In this document: positions 50,327-60,360 of the stretch, in pieces
Numbering within the stretch: position 1 is the stretch's first letter
Layout: the number at the start of each line of letters is the position of its first letter
Assembly (NCBI RefSeq): GCF_013408415.1
Contig: NZ_JACCAA010000001.1
Coordinates: forward strand, 1-64,000
Length of the DNA stretch: 64,000 nt
Direction: 5' to 3'
Source of the DNA: Nocardioides daedukensis
Lineage (GTDB): Bacteria; Actinomycetota; Actinomycetes; Propionibacteriales; Nocardioidaceae
Notes under the pieces: model-generated
Told to the model about the DNA's origin: nothing
Database searches by the model: none
The model's input: the letters and a program-made list of their open reading frames with translations, nothing else
Translations under genes and position numbers: made by a program

Positions 50327-50398
50327 TTGGTTCAACCGAAAGAGTCAATGGTTCACGAACCAAAAAAGAAAGGTGAACCAAAGTCTTGATTTGGTTCA
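50327..50398. promoter_or_regulatory. GGTTCA/TGAACC operator cluster in the divergent promoter
   Basis: Four copies of the half-site GGTTCA lie here: TTGGTTCAACC (50327-50337), a perfect palindrome TGGTTCACGAACCA (50349-50362), and TGAACCAAA (50374-50382) facing TTTGGTTCA (50390-50398) across seven bases. The cluster sits between the microcompartment operon and the permease gene and is probably bound by the HutC-type GntR regulator of the operon. Confidence 0.65.
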
Positions 50399-50491
50399 GG
50401 TGGGCTGCCAAGATCACGGCGCATGGTGTGGTCCACGCCACATTCGATCGGCACCTCACGGAGTGCACCCCGAGCACTGGAGAGAATCCAA

Positions 50492-52069
50492 ATGTCAGCT
50501 GACGAAAGAGTCACCAAGCCCGCCACTGAGCGCGGGAAACCGCGAGTCCAACGCCTCAAGCCCAACGCGGTCGGGCTGTGGGGCGTCATGTTCATGGCGG
50601 TTGCCACCGCCGCCCCCATCACGGCCATGGTCGGCAACGTGCCGATCGCAATCGGCTCCGGAAACGGAGCCAACGCGCCCGCGGGCTACCTGGTGGCGAC
50701 CATTGTGCTGAGCCTCTTCGCGCTGGGCTATTCCGCGATGGCCAAGCACATCACCTCTACCGGTGCGTTCTACGGCTACATCTCCCACGGGCTCGGGCGT
50801 GTGGTGGGTATGGCCGCAGGGGCGCTGACCACCTTGGCGTACGTCGTCTTCGAGGCCGCCTTGGTCGGCATCTTCGCGTTCTTCGCAAGCACGTTCGTCT
50901 CCGCGCACCTGGGACCCGACGTCAACTGGATCTGGTTCGCCGTCCTCATGCTCGGTGTCAACGCGTTGCTGACCTACTTCGACATCAACATCACCGCGAA
51001 GATCCTCGGGATCTTCCTGATCACCGAGATCCTCATGCTCGCCCTCATGACCGGGTCGATCCTCTTCACCGGTGGTGGACCCGAGGGTTGGTCCCTGGGT
51101 TCACTGAACCCTCTGAACGCCTTCCAGAACCTTGACGAGACCGTGACCGACCCGTCCAACGCCGGGGCCACCCTGGCGGTCGCCGGCAGCGCGGGCATCG
51201 GTCTGTTCTTCGCCTTCTGGTCGTGGGTCGGGTTCGAGTCGACAGCGATGTATGGCGAAGAGTCGCGCGAGCCGAAGAAGATCATTCCTCGCGCCACGAT
51301 GCTCTCAGTGGTCTGCATCGGCCTGTTCTATGTCTTGGTCTCGTGGTCGGCAATCGTCGGCACGGGGCCCAGCCAAGCCGTGGCCCTGGCTCAGGACGGT
51401 GGCACCGCGGGCCAGATCTTCTTCGGTCCTGTTGAGGAGCACCTCGGTCACTGGTCGGTCATCCTGTTCGAGTTCTTGTTGATGACCGGCTCCTACGCCT
51501 GCGGTATGGCCTTCCACAACTGCGCTTCTCGCTACATCTACGCGATCGGGCGCGAGGACCTCATCCCCGGTTTCGGTCGAACCTTGGGTGCCTCGCATGA
51601 GAAGCACGGGTCGCCGTACATCGCTGGCTTCGTGCAGACCGCCATCGCCACCCTGATCGTGTTCTGGTTCTTCTTCACCGACCGTGACCCCTACGGCCAG
51701 CTCTATGCACTGATGGCGATCATGGGCACGACCGCGATCATGATCGTGCAGGCGTTGGCAGCCTTCGCTTGCATCGCCTACTTCCACGTGCACAAGAAGC
51801 ATCAGGAGACGGCGCACTGGTTCCGCACGTTCCTGGCTCCCCTGATCGGTGGGGTCGGCATGCTCTACGTGATCTGGCTGCTGATCGAGAACGCCAGCTT
51901 CGCGGCGGGTGCGGCGGCCAGCGACATCGTGTTCAAGTCCTCTCCATGGGTCGTGGCCGCAGTCGGACTGAGTGGTCTGTTGTTCGCGCTCTATGCGAAG
52001 AGGTTCTCCCCGGAGCGCTACGAAATCATCGGCCGGGTCGTGCTCGAGGACACCCAGGAACGCGACTGA
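50492..52069 (+). CDS. APC-superfamily amino acid/amine permease
   Basis: This 525-residue protein has about 12-14 membrane helices and the APC-type motif GNVPIAIGSGNGANAPAGY near the first helices. The context suggests uptake of 1-amino-2-propanol, aminoacetone or a precursor. The ATG at 50492 has AGAGA upstream and lies about 94 bp from the operator cluster. It forms a two-gene unit with the formamidase-like gene, two bases downstream of its stop. Confidence 0.87.
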   Translation: MSADERVTKPATERGKPRVQRLKPNAVGLWGVMFMAVATAAPITAMVGNVPIAIGSGNGANAPAGYLVATIVLSLFALGYSAMAKHITSTGAFYGYISHGLGRVVGMAAGALTTLAYVVFEAALVGIFAFFASTFVSAHLGPDVNWIWFAVLMLGVNALLTYFDINITAKILGIFLITEILMLALMTGSILFTGGGPEGWSLGSLNPLNAFQNLDETVTDPSNAGATLAVAGSAGIGLFFAFWSWVGFESTAMYGEESREPKKIIPRATMLSVVCIGLFYVLVSWSAIVGTGPSQAVALAQDGGTAGQIFFGPVEEHLGHWSVILFEFLLMTGSYACGMAFHNCASRYIYAIGREDLIPGFGRTLGASHEKHGSPYIAGFVQTAIATLIVFWFFFTDRDPYGQLYALMAIMGTTAIMIVQALAAFACIAYFHVHKKHQETAHWFRTFLAPLIGGVGMLYVIWLLIENASFAAGAAASDIVFKSSPWVVAAVGLSGLLFALYAKRFSPERYEIIGRVVLEDTQERD

Positions 52070-52071
52070 CG

Positions 52072-53076
52072 ATGCTGCGTCCGTTGATGCTGCACGAGAT
52101 CGACGAGGAGGCTCGGGCCTCCTCGTTGGTCTACACGTTCGGCGGTGTGGAGCCGGTTGCCACACTGCTGCGAGGCACCGATCTCCGTACGTCGACGTTG
52201 GACTGCTTCGCTGGTCTGGTGCGGCGGGCAGAGGACCTCCCCTCGGTCGTGTGTGACCCGCGTTATCTGAACCCGCAGACGGGGCCCTTCTATGTCGAGG
52301 GCGCTCGGCCGGGGGACACCCTTGCGGTTCACTTCGCCAGTATTGAACCGCGCCATGACTGGGGTGTCAGCTCCACGGTGCCGTTCTTCGGAGCGCTCAC
52401 CGCGAGCCGTGACACCGCCCTGCTGCACGAGGCACTGCCTGAGCGCACCTGGATCTATGACCTCGACTCCGCGGAGGGGCAAGTGCACTTCAGGGCGCTT
52501 GACAGCGGGCTCACGGTTCCGCTGCCGCTGGATCCGATGCACGGCACCGTCGGGGTTGCCCCACCCCTGGGTGAAGTGCGTTCCTCGCTGACACCGGGCA
52601 GTTGGGGCGGCAACATGGACACCCCGGAGATGCGTGCCGGAGCCACGTGCTATCTCGGTGTGAATGTCGAGGGTGCGCTGCTGAGTTTCGGCGACGGACA
52701 TGCCCGGCAGGGCGAGGGCGAATCGTGCGGTGTGGCGGTTGAATGCGCCATGGACACGACGCTGCGCGTGGATGTCGTGTCGGGTGTGGTGACACCTTGG
52801 CCGCGGATCGAGACTGACGACCACTGGATGACGACCGGCTCGGCCAAGCCGCTGGAGGACGCCTTCCGCATTGCCCACACCCAGATGGTGCGCTGGCTCG
52901 AAGACCTGCTGGACCTGAGCACGATGGATGCCTACCAGCTGGTGGCTCAGGTGGCTCTCACCCCGGTCGCCAACGTGTGCGACACCGTCTACACGGTCGT
53001 GTGCAAGGTGCCCAAGGCGTTCTTCCCAGGGGTCGTCGCCATGCACGGCGTCCACGACGCGCTTCGTCGTCCTTAG
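52072..53076 (+). CDS. Acetamidase/formamidase-family amidohydrolase
   Basis: This 334-residue protein has the FmdA/AmdA pattern: GPFYVEGARPGDTLAVHF, GGNMDTPEMRAGATCYLGV and SFGDGHARQGEGESCGV. Members hydrolyse formamide or acetamide to ammonia and an acid. It is not part of the core RMM set I remember; here it is coupled to the permease. It might deacylate an N-acyl aminoalcohol, giving the free amine to the microcompartment, but that is inference. Confidence 0.87.
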   Translation: MLRPLMLHEIDEEARASSLVYTFGGVEPVATLLRGTDLRTSTLDCFAGLVRRAEDLPSVVCDPRYLNPQTGPFYVEGARPGDTLAVHFASIEPRHDWGVSSTVPFFGALTASRDTALLHEALPERTWIYDLDSAEGQVHFRALDSGLTVPLPLDPMHGTVGVAPPLGEVRSSLTPGSWGGNMDTPEMRAGATCYLGVNVEGALLSFGDGHARQGEGESCGVAVECAMDTTLRVDVVSGVVTPWPRIETDDHWMTTGSAKPLEDAFRIAHTQMVRWLEDLLDLSTMDAYQLVAQVALTPVANVCDTVYTVVCKVPKAFFPGVVAMHGVHDALRRP

Positions 53077-53203
53077 GCGAGGTGAATTCGGCCGTCGGGC
53101 CGCGAAGGTCACCTCTCCCCAGAGCGGCGAGCTGGGAGTAGGTTGAATTCGCGCAGTCGGTTGGGAGCTCGACTCGCACACGGGGCGAGGGAATCGAGCC
53201 GCT

Positions 53204-54943
53204 GTGACCTCATCCAACACACCTGGACCCGACACGGGCCGCATCCCGGCGCGGGAAGAGTCCCCGCCGGGCATGTCGCCCAGCGCACTGCGCAGGTGGA
53301 GCCGAGCGGGACTGGCGCGACCGGACATCGTCGGCGTGCTGGTGGCTGCATGGTTCTTCAGTCAGTCGCTGGCACCGTCCCTGTTGTTGAGGTCCTGGCT
53401 CTTCCAAGGCGTCCTCACCGGGGTGAGCACTGCCGTCGGCTATTGGCTGGGCACGGGCCTGGCCCGGATGTTTCGCTGGGTCCTCGCCAAGACGAGGTGG
53501 GCACAGGTCCGGCCACCGGGGCAGCCGGCCGCCTGGCGTCTGGGGGCCGGGGTGGTGGCGATGCTGATCGTCGTCTGGTCGGTGGTGAAAGCGGCGCCCG
53601 AGCACGAGTGGACCTGGCAGCGCCTCGGCCATGAGGCCAGCTCGTTCTGGTTCCTGTATGTCGGCACGGCCGCCGTCGCACTGCTCGGCGCCGCAGTCAT
53701 GTTCGCGGTGGGTGCACTGCTTCGGTTCCTGTGGTCGCGTCTCACTGGTGTCGGCAACTGGCTGTTGCCCAGGTGGATTGCCGGGGGACTGGCCCTGGTG
53801 CTTCTCACGTGGGCACTGCTGGCCGCGCTGAACAACGTGGTTCTCCAGCGCACCCTGGACGGTTTCAACGCCACCTTCGCCGCCGGCGACAGGGACCTTG
53901 ACGGTGCGCCCGAGCAGCCGGAGTCGATGTTTCGTTCCGGTGGTCCGCGATCGTCGCTGGACTGGGCGTCGACCGGCCGCGAAGGACGCCGCTTCCTCAC
54001 CCGAGGACCCGGCACGGAGGAGCTGACCGACTTCACCGCGGGGGACGTGGTCGAGCCGGTGCGGGTCTTCGTGGGTCGTGCCGAGGCTTCGAGCATCGCT
54101 GAGCGCGTGGAGCTGGCCATCCAGGAGCTGGAGACCTTCGGCGCCTTTGAGCGGGCTGCATTGCTGGTGGTGATCCCCACCGGGACCGGCTGGATCAACG
54201 AGCAGATCGTGCAGCCGATGGAATATCTCCACAACGGCAACATCGCCACCGTGGCCGTGCAATATTCCCACCTGCCCAGCCCGTTGGCGTTCATGGCCGA
54301 GCTGGACGCGGCGGGTGACACCGGAACGAGACTGGTCGCCGAGGTCGAGAAGCGACTGGCGGAGCTGGATGACCCGCCTCACCTGTACGTCGCGGGGGAG
54401 AGCCTCGGATCCTTCGGTGGTGCACGGGCGTTTGACTCGTTGGCCGACAGCGCCCGGCGTACGGCTGGGGCGCTCTGGGTCGGGCCACCCGCAAGCATGC
54501 ACCTGCGTCGAGAGGCCGAGCGCATCAGACGTTCCGGGTCGACGCAGGTGCGACCAGTGGTCGGTGACGGGGAGGACTTCCTCTTCGTCAACCGCACCAG
54601 TGACTTCGACCGGGTGGAGGCGGACAGTCGGCCCCACTCGGTGTTCCTGCAACAGGCCGACGACGGAGTCGTGTGGTGGGACTGGGACACCGCCTACTCC
54701 CGGCCGGACTGGCTGGAGGAACCACTCGACGCCGAGGTCAACCCCGACATGCGCTGGACGCCGCTCACCACGTTCCTCCAGCTGGCCGTCGACATGGCGG
54801 TGAGCAACGACTTCGACGAAGGGCAGGGCCACCTCTACGGCACAATGCCGCTGACCGCCTGGCACGCGATCCTGGCTCCGGCCGGCTGGGATGAGCAGAA
54901 GGTGGAGCGCCTGCGCGAACGCCTGGAGTCGGTGCAAAGGTGA
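53204..54943 (+). CDS. Membrane-anchored alpha/beta-hydrolase (Abhydrolase_9 family)
   Basis: This 579-residue protein has four to five N-terminal membrane helices (residues about 40-225) and a C-terminal serine hydrolase domain with the nucleophile motif VAGESLGSFGGARAF. It fits the actinobacterial Abhydrolase_9 family with its N-terminal membrane domain, whose substrate is unknown. The GTG start begins MTSSNTPGPDTGR. The gene stands alone. Confidence 0.85.
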   Translation: MTSSNTPGPDTGRIPAREESPPGMSPSALRRWSRAGLARPDIVGVLVAAWFFSQSLAPSLLLRSWLFQGVLTGVSTAVGYWLGTGLARMFRWVLAKTRWAQVRPPGQPAAWRLGAGVVAMLIVVWSVVKAAPEHEWTWQRLGHEASSFWFLYVGTAAVALLGAAVMFAVGALLRFLWSRLTGVGNWLLPRWIAGGLALVLLTWALLAALNNVVLQRTLDGFNATFAAGDRDLDGAPEQPESMFRSGGPRSSLDWASTGREGRRFLTRGPGTEELTDFTAGDVVEPVRVFVGRAEASSIAERVELAIQELETFGAFERAALLVVIPTGTGWINEQIVQPMEYLHNGNIATVAVQYSHLPSPLAFMAELDAAGDTGTRLVAEVEKRLAELDDPPHLYVAGESLGSFGGARAFDSLADSARRTAGALWVGPPASMHLRREAERIRRSGSTQVRPVVGDGEDFLFVNRTSDFDRVEADSRPHSVFLQQADDGVVWWDWDTAYSRPDWLEEPLDAEVNPDMRWTPLTTFLQLAVDMAVSNDFDEGQGHLYGTMPLTAWHAILAPAGWDEQKVERLRERLESVQR

Positions 54944-54985
54944 GGCCGCTGCGTCTCAAGGGCAGGTTTGATCGGGAACGACGGG

Positions 54986-55360
54986 TCAGCGCTGCCCGAA
55001 CGGAGCGGCGTACACCAGCCAGGTGAGCGCCGCACAGTTGGCGACGACGGTGACCCAGAAGACCTGGCGGAACGGCTGCTTCCTGGTCTTGTGCCGGAAC
55101 AGGTGTCGTGCGACCAGGGCGCCGGGCCAGCCACCGATCAGGCCGACAAGGTGCAGGGCGTTCTCGGAGATGCGCTGCGCGCGTTGTCTCGAGGCGGCCT
55201 TGTCGAGGCCATACATCGCGAAGGCGACGAGGCTGAAGAGTCCATAGGGGACCAGGACCAGCGTCGGGATGTGGTCGAAAGCCCACAGACCGATCAGGAG
55301 TGCGAAGAGCGAGACCACCACGGTGATGGCCATCAGTGCGCGTGCGCCACTCCGGTTCAT
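54986..55360 (-). CDS. DUF1294 membrane protein
   Basis: This 124-residue protein has three to four helices and the DUF1294 motif YGLDKAASRQRAQRISENALH followed by GGWPGALVARHLFRHKT. AAGGAG lies upstream of the ATG at 55360. The function of the family is unknown. Confidence 0.85.
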   Translation of the reverse strand: MNRSGARALMAITVVVSLFALLIGLWAFDHIPTLVLVPYGLFSLVAFAMYGLDKAASRQRAQRISENALHLVGLIGGWPGALVARHLFRHKTRKQPFRQVFWVTVVANCAALTWLVYAAPFGQR

Positions 55361-55455
55361 GCTCGCTCCTTTATCCAAGGTGAGCCCAACGTAGGTCGGA
55401 AAGGGTTCCGTGTCCGACGATTTCCAGCAATCGCATGGGTGGCAAGATCGAGCAC

Positions 55456-56025
55456 ATGCAGCGATTCGCCGACGACACCGCACCGCGCCGACCCGATGTC
55501 ACTGACGTCGAGATCGTGGGCGGGATCGAGAAGCGTGCGCTGGTGATCGTCGATCCGGACCCGACCTGGCCCGGCCAGTTCCGCACCCACGAGAGGCGCA
55601 TCCGCGCCGCTCTCGACGCCACGGCCAGGCAGGTCGAGCACATCGGGTCCACCTCCGTGCCGGGTCTGGCCGCCAAGCCGATCATTGACATCCTCATCTG
55701 CGTCGACGACATCACCGCCGAGGAGGACTACCTCGACCCACTCCTGGGCGCAGGCTATGAACTGCGGGTGCGCGAGCCCGGACACCGGATGGTGCGCACA
55801 CCCGAGCGCGACGTACACGTCCACATCCTCACCAGTGGCGCACCTGAAGCCGACGACTATCTGTTGCTGCGCAACCACCTGCGCCAGGACGCCGGGGATC
55901 GCGACCTCTATGAGCAGACCAAGCGGTCGTTGGTGACGCAGGAGTGGTCGGACATGAACGCCTATGCCGACGCCAAGACCGAGGTGATCACTGCGATCAA
56001 GGACCGGGCCCGGAAGGCGCGTTGA
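55456..56025 (+). CDS. GrpB/UPF0157 family protein
   Basis: This 189-residue protein has the GrpB pattern [42 protein letters not shown] and [10 protein letters not shown], a nucleotidyltransferase-like fold. The catalytic pattern G-S-T-S-V-P...D-I-x-I is intact. The ATG at 55456 was chosen; another lies seven codons upstream. The substrate is unknown. Confidence 0.87.
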   Translation: MQRFADDTAPRRPDVTDVEIVGGIEKRALVIVDPDPTWPGQFRTHERRIRAALDATARQVEHIGSTSVPGLAAKPIIDILICVDDITAEEDYLDPLLGAGYELRVREPGHRMVRTPERDVHVHILTSGAPEADDYLLLRNHLRQDAGDRDLYEQTKRSLVTQEWSDMNAYADAKTEVITAIKDRARKAR

Positions 56026-56074
56026 GCGCGACTCGGAACCACCGCTCCACACCTCGGTCGGTATCTTCGACAGG

Positions 56075-57538
56075 GTGACGACGACCCCGGTGACGTTCCA
56101 CCTTTCCCACCACTTCGCCTCGGAGCTGCCCGAGCTCTCGCTCCCGTGGCAGGGCGAGGAAACCCCCGATCCGCAACTGTTGGTGCTCAACGAGCCCCTG
56201 GCCGACGAGCTCGGCCTGGACGCGAGTGCGCTGCGTAGCTCGGATGGCATCGGCCTGCTCACCGGAACAGTCGTGCCACTCGACGCCAAGCCTGTCGCGC
56301 AGGCATACGCAGGCCACCAGTTCGGTGGCTATTCGCCGCGGCTCGGTGACGGCCGGGCCCTGCTGATGGGCGAGCTGACCGATCGGGAAGGACGCGTGCG
56401 CGATCTGCACCTGAAGGGATCAGGACGTACGTCGTTCTCGCGCGGCGCCGACGGCCGCGCCGCGGTCGGCCCGATGCTGCGCGAATACGTCATGAGCGAG
56501 GCCATGCATGCCCTCGGCGTGCCCACGACCCGGTCACTCGCAGTCATCGGCACTGGTCGGCAGGTGCAACGCGAAAGCGGCGCCCTGCCCGGGGCCGTCC
56601 TTGCCCGGGTCGCGAGCAGTCATCTCCGCGTCGGTTCGTTCCAGTTCGTGGCCGGGACCGGCGACCTGGAGCTGCTACGGCGCCTCGCCGATCACGCGAT
56701 CATGCGGCACCACCCCGACGCGGCATCCGAGGAGAATCCGTATCGGGCACTGTTCGAGGCCGTCGTCGCGAGGCAAGCAGACCTCATCGCGCGGTGGATG
56801 CTCATCGGCTTCGTCCATGGCGTGATGAACACCGACAACATGACGATCTCCGGGGAGACCATCGACTACGGACCATGCGCGTTCATGGAGGCCTATGACC
56901 CCGCGGCCGTGTTCAGCTCGATCGACACCGACGGCCGCTATGCCTACGGCAACCAGGCCGCCATCGCGCAGTGGAATCTCGCCCGATTCGCCGAGGCACT
57001 GCTTCCCCTGTTCGGCGACGACCGCGACAGTGCGGTGACCGCCGCAACCGAGTCCCTGGACACCTTCCGGACGAAGTTCTTGTCAAGCTATTCCGCCGGG
57101 CTGCGCGCGAAGTTGGGGTTACCCGATGGAGTGGAAGACGCCGTCGCGGCTGAACTGAGTGAGAGCCTGCTTCAGCTGTTCCACACCAACCGAGTCGACT
57201 GGACCTCCGGCTTTCACGCCCTCGGTGCGGCAGCCCGCGGCGATGCCGAACCACTCCGGGGACAGTTCATCGACCTGCCAGGCATCGACAACTGGCTCAA
57301 TCGCTGGCGTGCTCTCGACCCCGACTCGGCTGCCATGGACCGCGTCAATCCTGTCTACGTCCCGCGCAACCACTTGGTGGAGGAGGCGCTCGACGCGGCA
57401 ACCACCGGTGACCTCGGGCCGGTCCACCAGCTTCTCGACGTCGTCCAGCATCCGTTCGACCAGCGTTCGGGTCTCGAGCGTTTTGAAGCGCCGGCGCCTG
57501 AGGAGTTCGGTCGCTACACCACGTATTGCGGCACCTGA
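56075..57538 (+). CDS. selO: Protein adenylyltransferase SelO
   Basis: This 487-residue protein matches the SelO (YdiU) pseudokinase-fold AMPylase family: [41 protein letters not shown] and [21 protein letters not shown]. SelO moves AMP from ATP onto Ser/Thr/Tyr of target proteins during redox stress. The protein ends in TTYCGT; the cysteine fits the penultimate-region Cys/Sec position of the family. The GTG start begins [14 protein letters not shown]. Confidence 0.92.
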   Translation: MTTTPVTFHLSHHFASELPELSLPWQGEETPDPQLLVLNEPLADELGLDASALRSSDGIGLLTGTVVPLDAKPVAQAYAGHQFGGYSPRLGDGRALLMGELTDREGRVRDLHLKGSGRTSFSRGADGRAAVGPMLREYVMSEAMHALGVPTTRSLAVIGTGRQVQRESGALPGAVLARVASSHLRVGSFQFVAGTGDLELLRRLADHAIMRHHPDAASEENPYRALFEAVVARQADLIARWMLIGFVHGVMNTDNMTISGETIDYGPCAFMEAYDPAAVFSSIDTDGRYAYGNQAAIAQWNLARFAEALLPLFGDDRDSAVTAATESLDTFRTKFLSSYSAGLRAKLGLPDGVEDAVAAELSESLLQLFHTNRVDWTSGFHALGAAARGDAEPLRGQFIDLPGIDNWLNRWRALDPDSAAMDRVNPVYVPRNHLVEEALDAATTGDLGPVHQLLDVVQHPFDQRSGLERFEAPAPEEFGRYTTYCGT

Positions 57539-57624
57539 GTTGATCTGCGAGGTCTCAGGCTCTGATGACCGGGACTCAGCCGTCCCGATGGAACCATCGG
57601 GCCCGCACTGACGTCGTACCCACC

Positions 57625-58965
57625 ATGATCACTCGACGCGACCTGACCCGGCTCACCATCCTCAGCCTGGCGGCCCTCGGCGGAGCCGGGACACTGACAG
57701 GCTGCTCTGACGAGAAGAGCCCCAACGGAAAGGGCGGTGGAGGAGTCATGGACGACGGTGGCATCCAGCTGGTCTCCTCCGATGTGAAGCGCGCCGCGGG
57801 GGATCCGACGATCCTGCCGGACGTCGTCACCGGATTGCAGGCGCTCACCCACGGGCTCTATGACGGAGTCGCGGCAGGAACAGACAACGTCGTGATCTCG
57901 CCATACTCCGTGCTGATCGCACTCGGCATGACCCTGGTCGGCGCCGACGGCAAGACCGCTGACGAGATGCGCGAGGTGCTCGGCACCGGGAGTCTCGGCG
58001 ACCGGTGGCACAAGGGCGTCAATGCGCTCACCGTCCACATCGACGGGTTGGCCGGCACCCAGAAGCGCGTCGACGGATCGAAGGCCGAGCTGGAGCTGGC
58101 CACGGCCAACCAACTCTTCGGACAGCGCGATGTCGGCTGGGAGCAGGACTTCGTGGATCTGCTCGCCAAGGAGTACGGCGCTTCGGTGCGCGCCGTCGAC
58201 TTCGTGCAGGCCACCGAAGAGGCGCGCACCCTGATCAACGGCTGGGTCGAGGAGCAGACCAACGACCGCATCGTCGATCTTGTCCCCGAGGCAGTGCTCG
58301 ACGCGCTCACCCGTCTGGTGCTGGTCAACGCGATCTATCTCAAGGCACCGTGGGAGCAGCCCTTCGAGAAGCCCCTCACCGCCGCCGGCGCATTCCACCG
58401 AGCCGACGGGTCGAGCATCGACGTCGACCTGATGCACAAGCCGGACCTGGCCGCCGCGATGGCAACGGGCGACGGATGGCAGGCAGTGGTCCTGCCGTAT
58501 GCCGGCAAGAAGGTGGCGATGACCATCGTGCTGCCCGACGCCGATGCGTTCGACGAGGTCGAGCGCGCTGTGGCCAGCAAGGGATTCACCCATATTGCCC
58601 GACAGGCGACACCCACGTCCGTCGACCTCAAGCTGCCGAAGTGGAAGTTCCGCACCGAGGTGCTGCTCAATGAGGTGTTGGCGGCGCTCGGGATGCCGAC
58701 GGCCTTCAGTGACGACGCGGACTTCACGCCGATGACCGACGAGGACCTGACGCTGAGAATCTCCGCCGTCCTGCACCAGGGCTTCATCGCCGTCGACGAG
58801 GAGGGCACTGAGGCGGCTGCCGCCACGGCGGTGGTCATGAAGACCCTCAGCGCACCAGCACCGGGAAAGACGCTCGTGATCGACCGCCCGTTCCTCTTCG
58901 CCATCCACGACGTCGAGCACCACGCCCCCCTCTTCGTCGGCCGGGTCTCCGACCCCACGGCCTGA
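57625..58965 (+). CDS. Serpin-family protease inhibitor, Tat lipoprotein
   Basis: This 446-residue protein begins with a twin-arginine signal and lipobox: MITRRDLTRL, then LTGC with the lipidated Cys27. A complete serpin domain follows, with SPYSVLIALGMTLVGA, NQLFGQ, FLFAIHD and FVGRVSDP. The reactive loop has the inhibitory hinge EEGTEAAAATA (residues 392-402), which allows loop insertion. Counting from hinge Thr395 as P14, P1-P1' is Leu408-Ser409, suggesting a chymotrypsin/elastase-type target. Bacterial serpins are uncommon and inhibitory ones rarer. Confidence 0.9.
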   Translation: MITRRDLTRLTILSLAALGGAGTLTGCSDEKSPNGKGGGGVMDDGGIQLVSSDVKRAAGDPTILPDVVTGLQALTHGLYDGVAAGTDNVVISPYSVLIALGMTLVGADGKTADEMREVLGTGSLGDRWHKGVNALTVHIDGLAGTQKRVDGSKAELELATANQLFGQRDVGWEQDFVDLLAKEYGASVRAVDFVQATEEARTLINGWVEEQTNDRIVDLVPEAVLDALTRLVLVNAIYLKAPWEQPFEKPLTAAGAFHRADGSSIDVDLMHKPDLAAAMATGDGWQAVVLPYAGKKVAMTIVLPDADAFDEVERAVASKGFTHIARQATPTSVDLKLPKWKFRTEVLLNEVLAALGMPTAFSDDADFTPMTDEDLTLRISAVLHQGFIAVDEEGTEAAAATAVVMKTLSAPAPGKTLVIDRPFLFAIHDVEHHAPLFVGRVSDPTA

Positions 58966-58985
58966 CGGAACGAGGGTCCAGCAGG

Positions 58986-59327
58986 TCAGGCCCGGTTCAA
59001 CGCCACTGCCTCACGAATCAACTCGACGAAGGCCTCTTCGTCGAGCTCGTCATCGGCGAAGATGTCGAGGCCGCGCCGCGTGCCGGCGTCGAGACTCGCG
59101 TTGAAGAGACTGTCCGGGTCCTCGAGCGAAGCACCCTTGGCGAAGGTGAGCTTCACCTTGTCCTTGTAGGTCTCCACCGTGCAGATCAGACCGTCGCAGG
59201 AGAACGTCGGGACGCCATCAGGGTTGGAAGCCTTGCGCCACTTGGCCTCCTCGACGATGTCGGGATCCGCACCCAGGATCAGCTGACGCACTCGGTCGAC
59301 AGTCTCGGAACGCCAGTCCTCAGCCAT
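58986..59327 (-). CDS. DUF1801 domain protein
   Basis: This 113-residue protein has the DUF1801/YdhG pattern: VDRVRQLILGADPDIVEEAKWRK and VPTFSCDGLICTVETYKDKVKL. The family is small, soluble and uncharacterised. It is convergent with the serpin gene. Confidence 0.83.
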   Translation of the reverse strand: MAEDWRSETVDRVRQLILGADPDIVEEAKWRKASNPDGVPTFSCDGLICTVETYKDKVKLTFAKGASLEDPDSLFNASLDAGTRRGLDIFADDELDEEAFVELIREAVALNRA

Positions 59328-59384
59328 GCGGAAAGCCTAACGTCGGACGCGTTCGGTGTGGAAGACCGTGAGATGGTGCGAAGC

Positions 59385-60326
59385 ATGAAGGCAATCGGAG
59401 CACATCGATATGGCGGTCCCGAGGTCCTCGAAGTTGTCGAGCTTCCCGACCCCGAACCGGGTGAGGGTGAGGTGCTGGTCCGGGTGAGGGCCGCAGCGGT
59501 CAACCCGACCGACACCTATGTCCGAAACGGCGACCGCGAACGCGCCCAGCGCAAGCAGTCCCCACCTCCCTATGTGCCGGGCATGGACGTGGCCGGCGTG
59601 CTCGAGGCGATCGGCCCCGGCGTCGACACCGCCCTGTCCGTCGGGGACCGGGTGATGGCGGTCGTGGTCCCCAACGGCCACCACGGTGCCTATTCGGAGA
59701 TGCTCGCGCTGCCCGTCGGATCGGTGGCCGCCGCACCCGCGGGCACCAGCCACGTCGAGGCCTCCACCCTGCCGATGAACGGACTCACCGCCCGTCTCGC
59801 CCTTGATCTGCTGGCTCTCGAGCCCGGCCAGGTCCTGGGCGTGACCGGATCCGCCGGGGCGCTCGGCGGTTATGTGATCGAGCTGGCCAAGGCCGACGGC
59901 CTCACCGTCATCGCCGACGCCTCCGAGAAGGACGAGGCACTGGTCCGCAAGCTGGGTGCCGACATCGTCGTACGTCGTGGTGACGACGTCGCCGACGGGT
60001 TCCTCGCCGAGGTGCCCGACGGCGTACACGGCCTCGTGGACGGTTCGGTCCAGGACGAGGCACTGTTCCCCGCCATCCGCGACGGCGGAGGCTTTGCCGC
60101 CGTGCGCGGCTTCCGGGGCGAGGCGCCGCGCGGCATCCAGAACCACCAGGTCTGGATCACCGCCTACGCCGAGGAGCAGGCCAAACTCGACAGGCTGCGA
60201 GAGCAGGCCGAGGCCGGGCAGCTCACCCTCCGGGTCGCCGAGACCATCCCGGCGGCGCAGGCCGCTGAGGCACACCGACGCCTCGAGGCCGGCGGAACCC
60301 GGGGACGGTTCGTGCTCGAGTTCTGA
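59385..60326 (+). CDS. Medium-chain NADPH:quinone oxidoreductase-like protein
   Basis: This 313-residue protein has the MDR fold: [25 protein letters not shown] at the start, the NADPH motif [17 protein letters not shown] and the end region [10 protein letters not shown]. The zinc-binding cysteines of alcohol dehydrogenases are absent, so it is of the quinone-reductase type. The ATG at 59385 was chosen. The substrate is unknown. Confidence 0.87.
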   Translation: MKAIGAHRYGGPEVLEVVELPDPEPGEGEVLVRVRAAAVNPTDTYVRNGDRERAQRKQSPPPYVPGMDVAGVLEAIGPGVDTALSVGDRVMAVVVPNGHHGAYSEMLALPVGSVAAAPAGTSHVEASTLPMNGLTARLALDLLALEPGQVLGVTGSAGALGGYVIELAKADGLTVIADASEKDEALVRKLGADIVVRRGDDVADGFLAEVPDGVHGLVDGSVQDEALFPAIRDGGGFAAVRGFRGEAPRGIQNHQVWITAYAEEQAKLDRLREQAEAGQLTLRVAETIPAAQAAEAHRRLEAGGTRGRFVLEF

Positions 60327-60360
60327 CCCGCAGCTCCCCGTCGGACCCTAGGCTGCGCGC

